A DNA stretch of 64,000 bases from Gentiana macrophylla (Eukaryota; Streptophyta; Magnoliopsida; Gentianales; Gentianaceae): assembly GCA_026214975.1 (NCBI GenBank), contig CM047806.1, forward strand, positions 6,919,822-6,983,821, in the 5' to 3' direction. The notes below the pieces were generated by a model. It was not told the DNA's origin and ran no database searches. It worked only from the letters and a program-made list of their open reading frames with translations. The position numbers and the translations under genes are program-made. This document shows, one piece after another, positions 47,621-61,440 of the stretch (position 1 is its first letter; each line of letters opens with the position of its first letter).

Positions 47621-49142
47621 TTACCCACTTCGCAAGTCGACCCGATGTGTCCGGTTCGCAAGTATTTGCTTGAGTGGTTGGTCCGTGACTACCAAGATCG
47701 GATGGGCTTGGAAATAGGTCTGAGTTTTCTCGGCGTGTACCAAGGCTAGTCTGAGCTTTTCACCGGGTGAGTGTCGGACCTCGGGACCGTGTAATGCTTT
47801 GCTCACAAAGTATATGGGCACCTGGCCCTTGTCCCCCTCTCGGACCAAGACCGCACTCACTGCTTCCTCGCATACCGATAAGTAAACCAACAATCTTTCC
47901 CCCTCTCGAGGTGAGGTGAGGGTAGGTAACTCTGACAGATATGTTTTTAACTCTTCGAAGGCTGTCTGACATTCATCATCCCATTGGAAAGGACTGGCCT
48001 TTCGAAGAATCTTGAAAAAGGGCAACGCTCGCTGAGCTGATCGAGATAAGAATCGGTTTAGTGCCGCCATTCGACCTGTGAGTCTCTGTACTTCCTTTGT
48101 ATTTCGAGGGGCTGGCATATTCTTTAACGTGTCAATCTTGTCCGGATTAGCTCGAATCCCGTCCCTCGATATCATGTATCCCAGAAATTTGCCTGACCGT
48201 ACTCCGAAGGTGCACTTCTTAGGATTCAATTTCATTTGCGTATCTCTCAGCACCTCGAACACCTCTCGTGCATCGATTAGAAACTGCTTCAATGATCGGC
48301 TTTTAACGAGCAAGTCATCCACGTATACCTCCATGTTTCTGCCGATCTGTTTTGCAAAAATTTTATTGATCGCCTCGGTATGTAGCTCCTGCATTCTTAA
48401 GTCCGAATGGCATGGTTACATAACGAAGGTGCCAAACTTCTGTGATGAACGCCGTCTTATGCATCTCGAGGATCCATTAAAATCTGGTGGTACCCATGCG
48501 CATCTAAAAGGCAAATACCTCAAAACCGATGGTCGAGTCCACTAACCTGTCGATTTTGGGTAATGGGTAAGAGTCCTTTGGACAGGCCTTATTCAAATCG
48601 GTGAAGTCCACACACATGCGCCAACTGCCATCTGGTTTTTTCACTAACACTGGATTAGCCAGCCAATTAGGATATAACACCTCTTTTACTATGTTGGCCG
48701 CTAACAGCTTACCGACTTCAGACTCGATGGCTTCCAATCGGTCTGACGCGAAATTTCTTTTCTTCTGTTTGACTGGCCTTTTGGCCTGGTCAACTTCGAG
48801 CTTGTGAATCGCGATATCCGTTGGAAGACCGGGCATATCTGAAGCTTTCCATGCAAAAACATCTCGGAATTCCGTCAACAAGTCGATCAATAATTGTTTT
48901 TCCTGAGTCGGTATCCAAACCCCGACTTGGACATTTTGCTCTTCTGCTCCCCCCCATAGGTCAACATTTTCGACTGCCTCGTTTGAAGCCCAGGATTTAT
49001 CTTCCTCTTCCTCTGGGATCAGTTCTTCGATAAGGACTTGCTGGACTGCCAGATTTCCATTCATAATAATTGAATTGCAACTCCTGGCGACTTCAATATC
49101 CCCTTTGACCTCGTGAGAACCATTTCGAGTTGGGAACTTCAT
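47621..49142 (-). pseudogene. gypsy reverse transcriptase and RNase H
   Basis: WLANPVLVKKPDGSWRMCVD and LNKACPKDSYPLPKID (48670-48560) open the RT. A frame break at 48540-48395 removes continuity across the finger/palm region. The catalytic MEVYVDDLLVKS lies at about 48335-48305. KCTFGVRSGKFLGYMIS follows, then the RNase H connection FQWDDECQTAFEELK, and YFVSKAL and LVVTDQPL down to 47640. Apart from the break, motif residues are kept. Confidence 0.9.
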
Positions 49143-49146
49143 ACTG

Positions 49147-49743
49147 TTATGGTATGTCGAAATGATGGCTCAGTAACTTTCGAAGAGGCGTGTCGCCTAA
49201 GATTACATTGTGCAGCGGAGGGGCTTTCACGACCACATAGCTCAACTCGAACGTCCTCCCTCTCTCCCCATCTCCTACTGTCGTCAATAGCTTTATGGAT
49301 CCCAACGGGTGGACTGCCTGCCCTGTGAACCCAAACAGTGGGGAGGCTATAGGGATCAAGTCTTTATCTTTCAACTTCATTCCTTGGAAGGCTGAGTAAT
49401 ATAGGATGTTAACTGCGCTGCCATTGTCGATGCATACCCTCGACACCCTGGTGCGACTTATTACTGCCTCTATCACTAGTCCTTCGCTGTGATTCCTCGA
49501 CTTGGGAACGTCATCTCTCGGCCCATACCCGACCTCCGTCGAAAGTCTTTGTTGCTTTCCATATCTCGAGTGCTCTTCCGACCACTTGACCGGCTCGCTC
49601 TTTTTCCGTTTCCCCCGGCCCAAATATGGTGTTAACATAATTGTTCGGCCGGTTGTCTTCATATCTGTCCCGACCATGGTTATCTCTATCAGCATCTGGA
49701 GATCGATCTCGTCGTCTCTGATGATCTCTTCCCCGATATCCAT
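49147..49743 (-). pseudogene. gypsy aspartic protease
   Basis: The active-site box reads IDNGSAVNIL (49435-49405), where DTGS or DNGS is usual. The flanking VIEAVISRTRVSRVC and hydrophobic FELSYVVV blocks fit retropepsin. The frame is open from 49743 to 49147, and RT begins in the adjoining frame at 49142. It would process the polyprotein. Confidence 0.85.
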
Positions 49744-49749
49744 CTTGGT

Positions 49750-51191
49750 CGGGATTCTTTCTCTTCTTGTTTATGCCCCTTGGCTCAGTATAACGAGTTC
49801 GTTGATAACCTCATCCACCGGCCTTCTTGGATGCGAGCTTGATGTCTCTCTTCAAATCCATGCGATCATCGGTTGCATGGCCTATGTCCTCATGGAAGTC
49901 ACAAAACTGTTTTGACCTCCGCCTCTCTCGAGAGTTTCTTGATCGGTGGAGGCCTCTTTGCTAGGTTCTTTGATACCATGATGGGCGATATCTCGATCTC
50001 GATCGGTTGAGAGGACAAAGTCTTTATCTTTCTTTCCTTTTTTCTCTGACCGATCCGAGACAGGTGCTTCAACTCGATTAAACACAGAAGGTTTATCGAC
50101 TCGGTCCCAAACGAAACTTTCCTCTCGGCTTCATGCTTGGTCGAGGTTGGCTCTTTCCCGACCCTCGACTCTCTTTCCTTGATCCATCCATTCGGCTTGG
50201 GTGTGTCTGCGCACTGCCTCTTCGCCTTGACAAAATCTGTGGACCACGTTCACACACTCGTCCATAGTTCTCGGGAGAGTTCTACTCAACTTTTCGTATA
50301 ACTTGGTATTCCTCAAGCCCCCTACAAACGAAGTGATCAGAAGTCTGTCTTGAGGGTCCTTTACTTGCATTGCTTCGATATTGAACCGTCTTAAATATTC
50401 TAACACCGTTTCGTCTCTAAGCTGCCTCATGTTCATGAGGTGCGTCTCACTTAACTGGAACTTTTTGTTGACGATAAAGGCGTCTCTGAACTTTCTGGCC
50501 AACATGGAAAAACTGGAGATCGACCCGGGCCTCAACTTTGTAAACCACTCTCTGGCTCGACCTACGAGCAGAGTCTCGAATGCCCGGCACCGCATCTCGT
50601 CTGGCGCCCCATCTAACCTCATCTGCGATAGATACCTATGTAAATGGTCCTCCGGATCGGTGGTGCCATCGTAAGGCTCTATCTTTGGAATCTTAAACCC
50701 CTTGGGTCTAGGAAAGCTTTCAATCTCCTTAGTGAAAGGAGATTCTAAGGACAATGAAACCTTGTCTTTTCCCAGAATCACGTCTAACTCGCGCGTCGCT
50801 ATCCTCTGCATCCACTTTGATGCTTCGATGAATTTCCTTCCTCCGTTTTCAACAGAGCTAGAGGATGCGCTGATCTCTGGCCCAGGGTGGGTTAGGTTTA
50901 GGCATGTTAATATTTAAACCTCCTTCAGCCTGTTTTTGCTGAGGATTTTGTCTGCTGAGGACTTCTTGCATGATCTTTTGCAGAGCGTTGATGTCTTGAC
51001 CTGCCAATTGATCCACCAACAATTGTTTGCTGCGGGCTAGTTCTTGCGTCTCGCTTCAAGGATTTTCCTGGATCGGTTCGAGTTCGGCTCTTTCGACCTG
51101 CTTCCATGCCCACTTCTTCTTCTAACTGCAGATTTTGCGGATCTGTGTTCTTGGAAGTGGCTCTTCTGGGTGGTTTATCCTTGGGCGGCAT
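49750..51191 (-). pseudogene. gypsy gag
   Basis: It begins MPPKDKPPRRATSKNTDPQN at 51191. After a break near 50920 the Retrotrans_gag domain is open from 50811 to 50131: PYDGTTDPEDHLHRYLSQM, AREWFTKLRPGSI and FVGGLRN. The zinc-finger-like motif at about 49903-49862 reads CDFHEDIGHATDDR, where the last ligand, normally Cys, is Arg. A stop lies near 49810. Gag would make the particle shell. Confidence 0.87.
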
Positions 51192-51244
51192 GTTCTCGGC
51201 GTATTCAACGATTGAAGGACCCTCCTTCTAGCGCCAATGACGAT

Positions 51245-51811
51245 GACAAATTAGTCACCTATTAAGATCCGGGTTATTCTTCTATGAATGATGAATAACC
51301 AAGAACCCTAGCTCAAGAATAAAGAGGGGCGTGGGTGTGTTTATGGCTGAATCTAAGTGGTATTCTTAGATTGCCTACGTATCCTGTTATATGTCCAGGA
51401 ATCAAGCCGTACGTAGTTCCTGGAACGTTGTATGTATATAGACAATGCATGACCTAACCCTAATACGAGTCGGTTATGAGCTATTGTCGTATTTACCCTT
51501 AATTGGGCCTTACCCCTTGCCCAAGTTATCCTGTGGATAAGTGGGCTAACGTAGCTGGTGTGGACTCTGTTCCCGACTTGGAGATCTGCCCGACTTAGGG
51601 TGATCGAGTCTGGAACTATCGCCCTGCACCGCTCGTAAGTCGATCCTCGTACCCTCGGGTCTCTGGCCTTGCCTTGGGCTCGAGGGTCGACATGCTTGCC
51701 ATGGCTTCCAAGTCGATCGTTCGACTTGCTGGCCTTAACTGGCATGCATTCCTTAACACGTGTACATACTGTAGGACCTACTCGATGACTGTATCTCGAG
51801 GCGCGTAACCC
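51245..51811 (-). repeat. 5' LTR of the gypsy element
   Basis: On the plus strand it runs from TGACAAATTAGTCACC to GCGTAACCC; the final base should be A for a CA end. The primer-binding site at 51220-51238 lies a few bases away. The sequence is near-identical to 41807-42377. Confidence 0.88.
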
Positions 51812-51813
51812 GG

Positions 51814-52190
51814 TATGTACTATGTAGTGGGATCACGAGCTTTGACCAAAATAATAATGTATACGAGTCGGAGTCACATTAATCAATATTTTAATAGTAC
51901 ATTTATTTTAAACTCGGACTCGAGTTCAGAGTAGAAAAAGTTTTAAGATTTTGAGTCGAACTCGAATCTTACCTCAACCTTGTCGTTATAATATAATAAG
52001 TTTTGAAACTTAATTCAAAATATTTCAAATTATTATCTGAAGTAACTTTCAATAAAAATGATCGTTCCGGACTATTATTGTATTAAATATTAAGTTATCA
52101 AAGATGCAAGAATACTTTATAGATTGAAACAATATTTTTAATACAAAGTTTGATTTAAGACAACACATAATGCATAAATAATCAATAAAA
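51814..52190. repeat. 380-bp direct repeat flanking the gypsy element, right copy
   Basis: It starts TATGTACTATGTAGTGGG two bases past the LTR and ends AATCAATAAAA. See 41412-41792. Its far side continues into CCGTACCAGTTC, whereas the left copy continues into CACGTCACAGG and the LTR. Confidence 0.9.
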
Positions 52191-52387
52191 ACCGTACCAG
52201 TTCATACACTAATTACTTTGACAATAAAGGTACGTATACATATCTGTAACACAAATTTCGTGTTAATCCCTAAAAATAAACAAAGAAAACACAAAATTGT
52301 AACAAATGAAATTTTTATTAATTTATGAAATAAAAAAGCGGGTTACAATCTCTTGAATCTTTTGATTCTCCCTATTGGCAATTAATT

Positions 52388-52650
52388 GTCTTCCGGATAT
52401 AGCGGAAGGACTTTGAATTTAGAGTTGGTTTTTGATCTCCCGGATATTGCGGAAGAGCTTTGGATTTGCGATCTCCCGGATGTGGCGGAAGAGCTTTGAA
52501 GTTTGTGATCTTCCGGATATGGCGGAAGAGTTTGGGGTTTGTGGCCTTCCGGATGTAGCGGAAGGGCTTTGAGTTTATGATCTCCCGGATACGGCGGAAG
52601 AAATTTGGAATTGAAGACTCCGGATATCGCGGAAGGCTCCAAAGTTGATG
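52388..52650. repeat. Minisatellite, about 42-bp period, seven copies
   Basis: CCGGATATNGCGGAAG-type cores, variable at one or two bases, recur about every 42 bp with GCTTTGNATTTGNGATCT between them. The minus strand is open through it as a low-complexity Pro/His/Lys repeat. Confidence 0.9.
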
Positions 52651-52689
52651 AAGACTTGAAGGGATTTCGTGTTACCTTCGATCTCCTTG

Positions 52690-52845
52690 TGGAAGAAACT
52701 TCGACTTTGTGAGGATCTTCGAGCGTTGGAGATGCTTTTCGGTCTTCTTTGCTTCTTGAAGAACTTCGAGGATTTCTTGAAGATCTTCGAGTGTTTCTTG
52801 ACTTTCTTGAAGAACTTGAAGGATTTCTTGAAGATCTTCGAGCGT
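52690..52845. repeat. Short tandem repeat of CTTGAAGAACTTCGAG words
   Basis: TTTCTTGAAGATCTTCGAG and TTCTTGAAGAACTT alternate several times. The period is about 24-30 bp with variation. Confidence 0.75.
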
Positions 52846-53863
52846 TGTTGATGAATGCTTGAACCTTCTGGCTCTGTGATTTCTATCAATTCTTCAATGT
52901 CTTCTGTCTCTTTTCAAATGACCAAGGTCTCTCCTATTTATAGTGCTAGGTGATGCCTTTGCATTAATTCGCATTAAATGCGTTCACACTCTTGATTGAT
53001 TTCCAGAAGATTTCACATTTATTATAAATCATTAAATCTCCTAATTAATTGATTTTAAGAGATTTTTATGATTTATTGAATTTTATACTATTTCCCAATA
53101 TTTAATATTCAAAATAATTTAGACTTTATGGCATATGTAATATGTAACATATAAAAATGTGTCACATATTTTTATATGCCTAAGTAGCCATTAAAAATTC
53201 AATTAAATCTCTATTTTCTTTTAACAGATTTTAATTAATTTCATATCATTCCTTAGCATTTTATGTTGGGAATAATATAAAATAAGTTTACTTTGAGAGC
53301 ATATGGAGTACGTGACATATATATCATGTCACATAAATTTTTGTATCTACAATATCGATAATAATATATACCTATGTAGATATATTGCTTGTATATCATT
53401 TGTTTAATAACCAAATCTCCTCTACAAAAAATCAAATCAAATCAAGTTTAAGTTGATTCGAGTCGAGTTTTGACTCAAGCCGATTTTAAGCTATTCACGA
53501 GTAATTTGTCTCTTAAACGAAAATCGAAGAAAACCTTATTACCATTTTCATTTCGTTTATGCTTCTTTCTGTGTCAATCAACCATTCGCGATCAAATACA
53601 CTCTATTAGGCATCATTCACGAAATAATATTATCGTTCACCATAAAAAACATAGGGAGGATTCATGATGATTTATGCGTGAATTATAATTAACATATTAT
53701 CCTTCTTCTTTTTATATGTCATTTCGTTATATGCAAGAGTTTTTTTGTTTTGTTTTTTGTTTTTATAACTACATGCACGAGTTTGTTGGTTCCCATTGAT
53801 GTTGGGAGGATCGGTTGATTTAATTGATTGAGATTAATGTTCAAAATCTCCATTTAAGGCGAA

Positions 53864-54114
53864 TGTTAATAAAACTAGTTAAAAAACTAAAGGAGAGAAT
53901 TCTTTCATTTCATTATCAGATCAACATTGTTCTATAAAGATTACATTCATTTAGCACTGCTAGTCATATAAGAGCGCATTCTTGTAGAGTAGGAAAACTA
54001 ACAGAAATAATCTAATAACAGATCTAGATAAGACCACAGCTAGACCATTGGATTAAGAGTGATGTGTACATCTCAGATTATGCCAAATCACTACATATTT
54101 TCTTAACACACACA
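53864..54114 (-). repeat. Copia LTR at inner end of arm B
   Basis: Inverted copy of 20442-20692, with TGTTAATAAAA at its left edge and the purine tract complement CCCCCACCCTCTCCCC next to its right edge. Confidence 0.75.
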
Positions 54115-54974
54115 CCCCCACCCTCTCCCCCCTTCAAACTCAATGGTGGTGGAAGCACATTGAGTTTGTCTATAAAAGTTTGAGACAGAGGGACTGATAA
54201 AGGTTTGGTCAGACTATCAGCAATCTGATCAGAGGATGGAATATAACAAGCTGTTAACTTCTTGTTGAGGACTTCATTTCTAACTAAGTGCACATCTATT
54301 TCTATGTGCTTTGTTTTTGCATAGTAAATGTGGTTTTGTGCAAGAAATGAAGCACTAGTATTGTCACACCATACTTTAGGTCTAGTTGCAAGCTTGATCT
54401 GCGATTACATAGCGAGATATGTGATCCATTTAATCTCAATTTGTAAGATTGGCTAGAGCTCTATACTCTCGACTTTGTACATGATCTTGAGACAACATCT
54501 TGTTTTTGAACTCCATGAAACAAGTGATCCTCAAGATACACACACGATAACCTCCAACAAACTTTCTATCAATGGTAGAAACACCCCAATCGACATCTAA
54601 AAACCAACAAGATCAAGGCAGTTTCTTTGTCTAAAATGCAATCCATGTCTAAGAGTTCCAATGACATAGCTCGAAGTCTTTTAAGCGCCTTCCAGTGCTC
54701 CAAATGAGGGCTTTGCATAAAGCCCGACTTAAATAGTTCAACTTGCATAGATTATATCGGGTCTTGTGCAAGTTAGATCAGAAGTCCACCAATGGCACCT
54801 CTATCACATGTTACATTACGAAAGAGTTTCCCTGGATCTTCTTCAAGCTTCTTCCCATGTACAATAGGAGTAGGACAAGGTTTAAGAGTGTCACATCCCA
54901 GCCTGGCAATCAGTTGAGCAGCATATTGACTTTGATTTAGGTACAAACCAGAAGAATTCCTAGTAACCTGCATT
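54115..54974 (-). pseudogene. Copia RT end and RNase H (arm B)
   Basis: VTRNSSGLYLNQSQYAAQLI starts at about 54970, and HLVRNEVLNKKLTACY and DQIADSLTKPLS lie at 54293-54180. Between 54300 and 54780 many small indels and substitutions break the frame that is open in arm A. Same element and same cut point as 19583-20441. Confidence 0.87.
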
Positions 54975-55205
54975 ATGCTCATACTTATAAACGGAGAGGT
55001 AATTAGTCAGTTTCTAGGAATGGAAATTTTATTTGATGACAGCGTCAACATAAGTATTGAACTCCAAATTGAAAGAGATGGGAGACCATTGACTCTGAAC
55101 CTACTGGTTCAAGATTTGCACTCAATAACGCCTGCTTATTTCTTAGAAGTTAGCGGCGGAGTGATACATCCTATTTCTTACCAGCATGCAAGAAAATTAA
55201 TTTCT
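54975..55205 (+). pseudogene. DEG7: DEG7 PDZ fragment, partial unit 5 (arm B)
   Basis: LILINGEVISQFLGMEILFD through VIHPISYQHARKLIS is open and nearly identical to the minus strand of 19357-19582, with one Thr-to-Ser change. It is cut at the same place next to copia sequence. Confidence 0.88.
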
Positions 55206-55377
55206 TTTTCTTGAGTTTTGGACGGAAGGTGTCCACATAGTCCGTGAAGCATCTTTCCATCAGTGAATTATACATTCGCAAGCTGCCACAGATTTTAAGC
55301 CGATCGATCATAGTAGCTATTTGGATCTTATCTGCTTCAGGAAGAGAATCCAAATCATCGAGCATACTCTTATCCAT
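55206..55377 (-). pseudogene. TIM9: TIM9-like fragment, unit 4 (arm B)
   Basis: It codes the same 60 or so residues as 19180-19356, starting [20 protein letters not shown], with CFTDY instead of C-x3-C. It is open to the fusion with the PDZ fragment. Confidence 0.87.
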
Positions 55378-55427
55378 CTTTGCTCTCGATTCAATTCAGT
55401 CAAATCCTCTTCTAGTTCTAGGTTTAC

Positions 55428-56562
55428 TGAAGATGGAGATAGATCCGGAAAATACCGATGCCACCGCTGAAGATTGGAGGAAGGCACTCAATATGGTGGT
55501 TCAAGCAATTTTTGTGCTCCGTACCAATGGTTGCCGTGCATTTGACACAGAGTCAGCTAGGGCTAGCTATGCCACAAGCTTTGTTATTGATAAACGCCGT
55601 GGCATTATAGTCACCAATCGGCACGCGTTGTTAAACCTGGACATGTCGTTGCGAAGCTATGTTTACGAACCGTAGAAGGATACCGTTATACCCGATCTAT
55701 GGAAACCATGTTCATGATTTTGGATTCTTTCGCTATGATCCTGTCGGAATCCAGTTTCTTGACTATGAGAAAATTCGTCATGCCCTAGAGGCTGCTTGTG
55801 TTGCACTGAAAATTCGGGTTGCAGGCAATGGCAGCGATGAAAAGGTCTCTATTCTGGCTGGTACCATTGCTCGTTTGGATCAAGATGCTCCATATTACAT
55901 AGAGGATGGTTATAATGACTTCAATACTTTCTACATGCAAGCTGCATCTGGGACTAGAGGTGGTTCAAGCGGTTACCACAGTAATTGATTGGCAAGGCGA
56001 GCGATTGCTTTAAATCTTGGGCCGCAATTCATCAAGTGCTTTAGCATTTTTCCCGCCATTAGAGCAGTGGTAAGGGCATTGAGATTGTTACAAAAATGAA
56101 GAGATTCTTCTACTAACAAGTGGGAGGCTATTTCTATTACTCGTGGTACACTTCAGGTAACTTTTGTGCATAAAGGCTTTGATGAAACTCGTGGACTTGG
56201 TCTCCAAAGTGAGACAGAACAGTTAGTGCGCCAAGTGTGCCCACCAGGTGAAACAGGAATGCTTGTTGTGGATTCCGTGGTGCCAGCTGGCCCTACATAT
56301 AATTGTTTGGAGACAGGTGATATGCTCATGCATTATAAGCGGAGAGGTAATTACTCGGTTTCTAAGGATGGAAATTTTATTTGATGACAATGTCAACAGA
56401 AGTATTGAACTCCAAATTGAAAGAGACGGGAAACCGTTGACACTGAACCTACTGGTTCAAGATTTGCACTCAATAACGCCTGCTTATTTCTTGGAAGTTA
56501 GTGGCGGAGTGATACATCATCTTTCTTATCAGAATGCGAGAAAATTAATTTCTTTATCTTGA
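55428..56562 (+). pseudogene. DEG7: DEG7-like protease fragment, unit 4 (arm B)
   Basis: [18 protein letters not shown], a damaged His block (TNRHALLN after a 1-base change near 55625), [10 protein letters not shown] and [10 protein letters not shown] with a small insertion near 55980. The PDZ part is split by an indel near 56330. Arm A unit 4 is open over the same protease stretch. Confidence 0.87.
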
Positions 56563-58262
<1,700 letters not shown>

Positions 58263-58430
58263 AGAGTTTTGGATGGAAGGTGTCCACATAGTCCATGAAA
58301 CATCGTTCCACCAGTGAAATATATACATTCGCAAGCTGTCATGGATTTGAAGTCGATCGATCATAGCAGCCATTTGGATCTTATCTGCTTCATGAAGAGA
58401 ATCCCAATCACCTAGCCTACTCTTATCCAT
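58263..58430 (-). pseudogene. TIM9: TIM9-like fragment, unit 2 (arm B)
   Basis: Counterpart of 16117-16285, with the same SRLGDWDSLHEA changes and frame break, inverted. Confidence 0.8.
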
Positions 58431-58469
58431 CTTCGCGTTCGACTCAATTCAATCGAATCCGCTTCTAGT

Positions 58470-59611
58470 TCTAGGTTTGCTGAAGATGGAGATAGATCCA
58501 AAAAACACTGCCGCCATCGCTGAAGATTGGAGGAAGGCACTCAATATAGTGGTTCATGTTGTTTTTGTGCTCCGTACCAATGGTTGCCGTGCATTTGACA
58601 CAGAGTCAGCTAGGGCTATGCCACAAGCTTTGTTGTTGATAAACGTCATGGAATTATAGTCACCAATCGACACGTTGTTAAACCTGGACATGTCGTTGCA
58701 GAAGCTATGTTTCTAAACCAGGAAGGGATACCGATATACCCGATCTATAGAGACTATGTTCATGATTTTGGATTCTTTCGCTATGATCTGCCGTAATCCG
58801 GTTTCTTGATTTGTGAGAAATTCGTCATGCCCTAAAGCTGCTTTGTGTTGGATGGAAATTTGGGTTGCGAGGCAATGACGGCGATGAAAAGGTCATTATT
58901 ACAGTTTGGTACCATTGCTCGTTTGGATCGAGATGCTCCTCATTCTGAGAGATGGTGGTTATAACGACTTCAACACTATATACATGCAAGTTGCATCTGG
59001 GGACCGAGAGGTGGTTCAAGCGGTTACCTTGTAATTGATTTGCAAGGCGAGCGATTACTTTGAATCTTGTTGCAATTCATCAAGTGCTTTAGCATTTTCA
59101 CCTTACACTTAGAGCAGTGGTAAGGGCATTGAGATTGTTACAAAAATGAAGAGATTCTTCCACTACCAAGTGGGAGGTTGTTTCTATTCCTCGTGGTACA
59201 CTTCAGGTAACTTTTGTGCATAAAGGCTTTGATGAATCTCGTAGACTTGGTCTCCAAAGTGAGACAGAACAGTTAGTGCACCAAGTGTGCCCACCAGGTG
59301 AAACAGGAATGCTTGTTGTGGATTCCCTGGTGCCAGCTGGCCCTGCATATAATTGTTTGGAGCCAGGTGATATACTCATACGTATAAACAGAGAGGTAAT
59401 TACTCAGGTTCTAAGGATAGAAATTTTATTTGATGACAACGTCAACAGAAGTATTGAACACCAAATTGAAAGAGACGGGAAACCGTTGACACTGAACTTA
59501 CTGGTTCAAGATTTTCACTCAATAACGCCTGCTTATTTCTTGGAAGTTAGTGGCGGAGTGATACATCATCTTTCTTATCAGAATGCGAGAAAATTAATTT
59601 CTTTATCTTGA
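58470..59611 (+). pseudogene. DEG7: DEG7-like protease fragment, unit 2 (arm B)
   Basis: [19 protein letters not shown], then the same short deletion after SARA as in arm A. The protease part 58700-59100 is broken by many indels. The PDZ part is open at 59216-59611 with GETGMLVVDSLVPAGPAYNC and RKLISLS. Confidence 0.86.
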
Positions 59612-59770
59612 GATTTGGACGGAAGGTGTCCATATAGTCCGTGAAACATCGTTCCACGATGAATTATACATTCGCAGGCATCACGGTTTTGAAGTCGATC
59701 GATCATAGCGATCATTCGGATCTTATACGCCAGGAAGAGTATCCAAATCATCGAGCATACTCTTATCCAT
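59612..59770 (-). pseudogene. TIM9: TIM9-like fragment, unit 1 (arm B)
   Basis: Counterpart of 14777-14961. Several small deletions (near 59655, 59675 and 59730) break the frame that is open in arm A. Confidence 0.8.
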
Positions 59771-59825
59771 CTTCGCTCTCGATTCAATTCAATCGAATCC
59801 GCTTACAGTTCTAGGTTTCTTTGAA

Positions 59826-61440
59826 GATGGAGATAGATCCAGCTCTTGCCTCCACCGCCCGAAGATTGGAGGAAGGCACTAAATATGGTGGTTCATGTTG
59901 TTTTTGTGCTCCGTACCAATGGTTGCCGTGCATTTGACACGAGTCGGGTAGGGCTAGCTATTCCACAAGCTTTGTTGTTGATAAGCGTCGTGGCATTATA
60001 GTCACCAATCGACACGTTGTTAAACCTGGACATGTCGTCTGCGAAGCTATGTTTTACGAACCAGGAAGGATACCGGTATACCCGATCTATAGAGACCATA
60101 TTCATGATTTTGGATTCTTTTGCTATGATCTGCCGGAATCCGGTTTCTTGACTATGAGGAAATTCGTCATGCCCTGAGGTCGCTTGTGTTGGGTGGAAAT
60201 TCGGGTTCTGAGCAATGACAACGATGAAAAAAGGTCTACAATGCATTTGGTACCATTGCTCGTTTGGATCAAGATGCTCGCTTATTACGAGAGAGGATGG
60301 TTATAACGACTTCAACACTTTTTACATGCAAGTTGCATCCGGGACCGGAGGTGGTTCTAGCGATTACCCTATAATTGATTGGAAAGCGGAAGCGGTTGCT
60401 TTGAATGATGGTGCAATTCATCAAGTGCTTTAGCATTTTCATGCCCTTAGAGCAGTGGTAAGGGAATTGAGATTGTTACAAAAATGAAGAGATTCTTCTA
60501 CTAACAAGTGGGAGAAATTTTTACATTCCTTGTGGTACACTTCGGGTAAATTTTGTGCATAAAGGCTAGGCACAGTAAGCGAGCGAACCACAGGTAGTTC
60601 GAAACTCGGCTCGAACATGTTCGAATACATGGCTCGATTCGCCTCGAAATTATCGAGCCTAAAATATCGAGGATTCGGTTCGCTCGAACTTAAAAAAGGA
60701 AAAATATTCGGTACTATTAGAAACGAAACAGGTTCGAATATGTTCGATCCGAAAATTCAAAAATACCCAATAAATAATTCTAGTTAAAAATACATGTCCA
60801 AAACCAAAATAATACATTACATGTCCCAAAATATAACATAACATGTCCAAATGTTCAAGGCCCTATTCAAAATATAACATAACATGTCCAAAAATACCAC
60901 TGCAACTCTACAGGCGAACATGTTCGAACATGTTCGGCTCGTTTGTCCGAATACCAATTTCAAGGCCTTATTCTCGTTTGATGATCTGAGCCGAGCCCAG
61001 ACCGAACTTTTTCGAGCCAAACATGCCGAATCGAATCGAACTTTAAGGCTCACTTACGAGCTTAATAAAGGCTTTGTTGAAACTTCGTAGACTTGGTCTC
61101 CAAGCGGAGATAGAGCAGTTAGTGCGCAAAGTGTGCCCACTTTAGGTGAAACAGGAATGCTTGTTGTGGATTCCGTGGTGCCACCGGCCCCGTGCATATA
61201 ATTGTTTGGAGCTAGGTGATATGCTCATACATTATAAATAGAGAGTAATTACCCGGTTTCTAAGGATGGAAATTTTATTTGATGACAACGTCAATAAAGT
61301 ATTGAACTCCAAATTGAAAGAGGCGGAAACCTTTGACACTTGAACCCTCTTGGTTCAAGAATTGCTCTCAATAACGCTTTGCTTATCTCTTGGAAGTTTG
61401 TGGCGAGTGATACATCATCTTTCTTATCGACTTGCAAGAA
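59826..61440 (+). pseudogene. DEG7: DEG7-like fragment split by hAT MITE, unit 1 (arm B)
   Basis: The protease half at 59826-60560 keeps the His and Asp block sequences but has numerous indels. GTGGGSS with a changed neighbour lies near 60345. The hAT MITE follows, then the PDZ half at 61065-61440 ending ARKFPHWEV-like at the TRIM border. It mirrors 13102-14760. Confidence 0.85.
60567..61064. mobile_element. hAT-type MITE with 8-bp target duplication (arm B)
   Basis: The flanking 8-mers ATAAAGGC at 60559-60566 and 61065-61072 are the complement of the arm A duplication. The terminal repeats are decayed (TAGGCACAGTAAG and TTACGAGCTTA). Confidence 0.87.

Larger units (their letters stand above)
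41807..51811 (-). mobile_element. Ty3/gypsy retrotransposon, Tat lineage, 10 kb
   Basis: Two LTRs in direct orientation (41807-42377 and 51245-51811) enclose gag, protease, RT, RNase H, a second (archaeal-type) RNase H and integrase on the minus strand. The second RNase H and a long 3' region with an antisense ORF identify the Tat clade. A tRNA-complementary sequence TTGGCGCTAGAAGGAGGG lies at 51220-51238, just inside the 5' LTR. Several frameshifts and the diverged LTRs suggest it is not autonomous now. Confidence 0.92.
52191..53721. other. AT-rich region with minisatellites, possible LTR
   Basis: TGTAACACAAATTTCG at about 52246 and the GCGGGTTACAATCTC word at about 52338 resemble a plant copia LTR on the minus strand. 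I could not find the other end. A TATTTATAGT box lies near 52935. Long AT-rich stretches without genes follow up to the edge of arm B. Confidence 0.4.
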
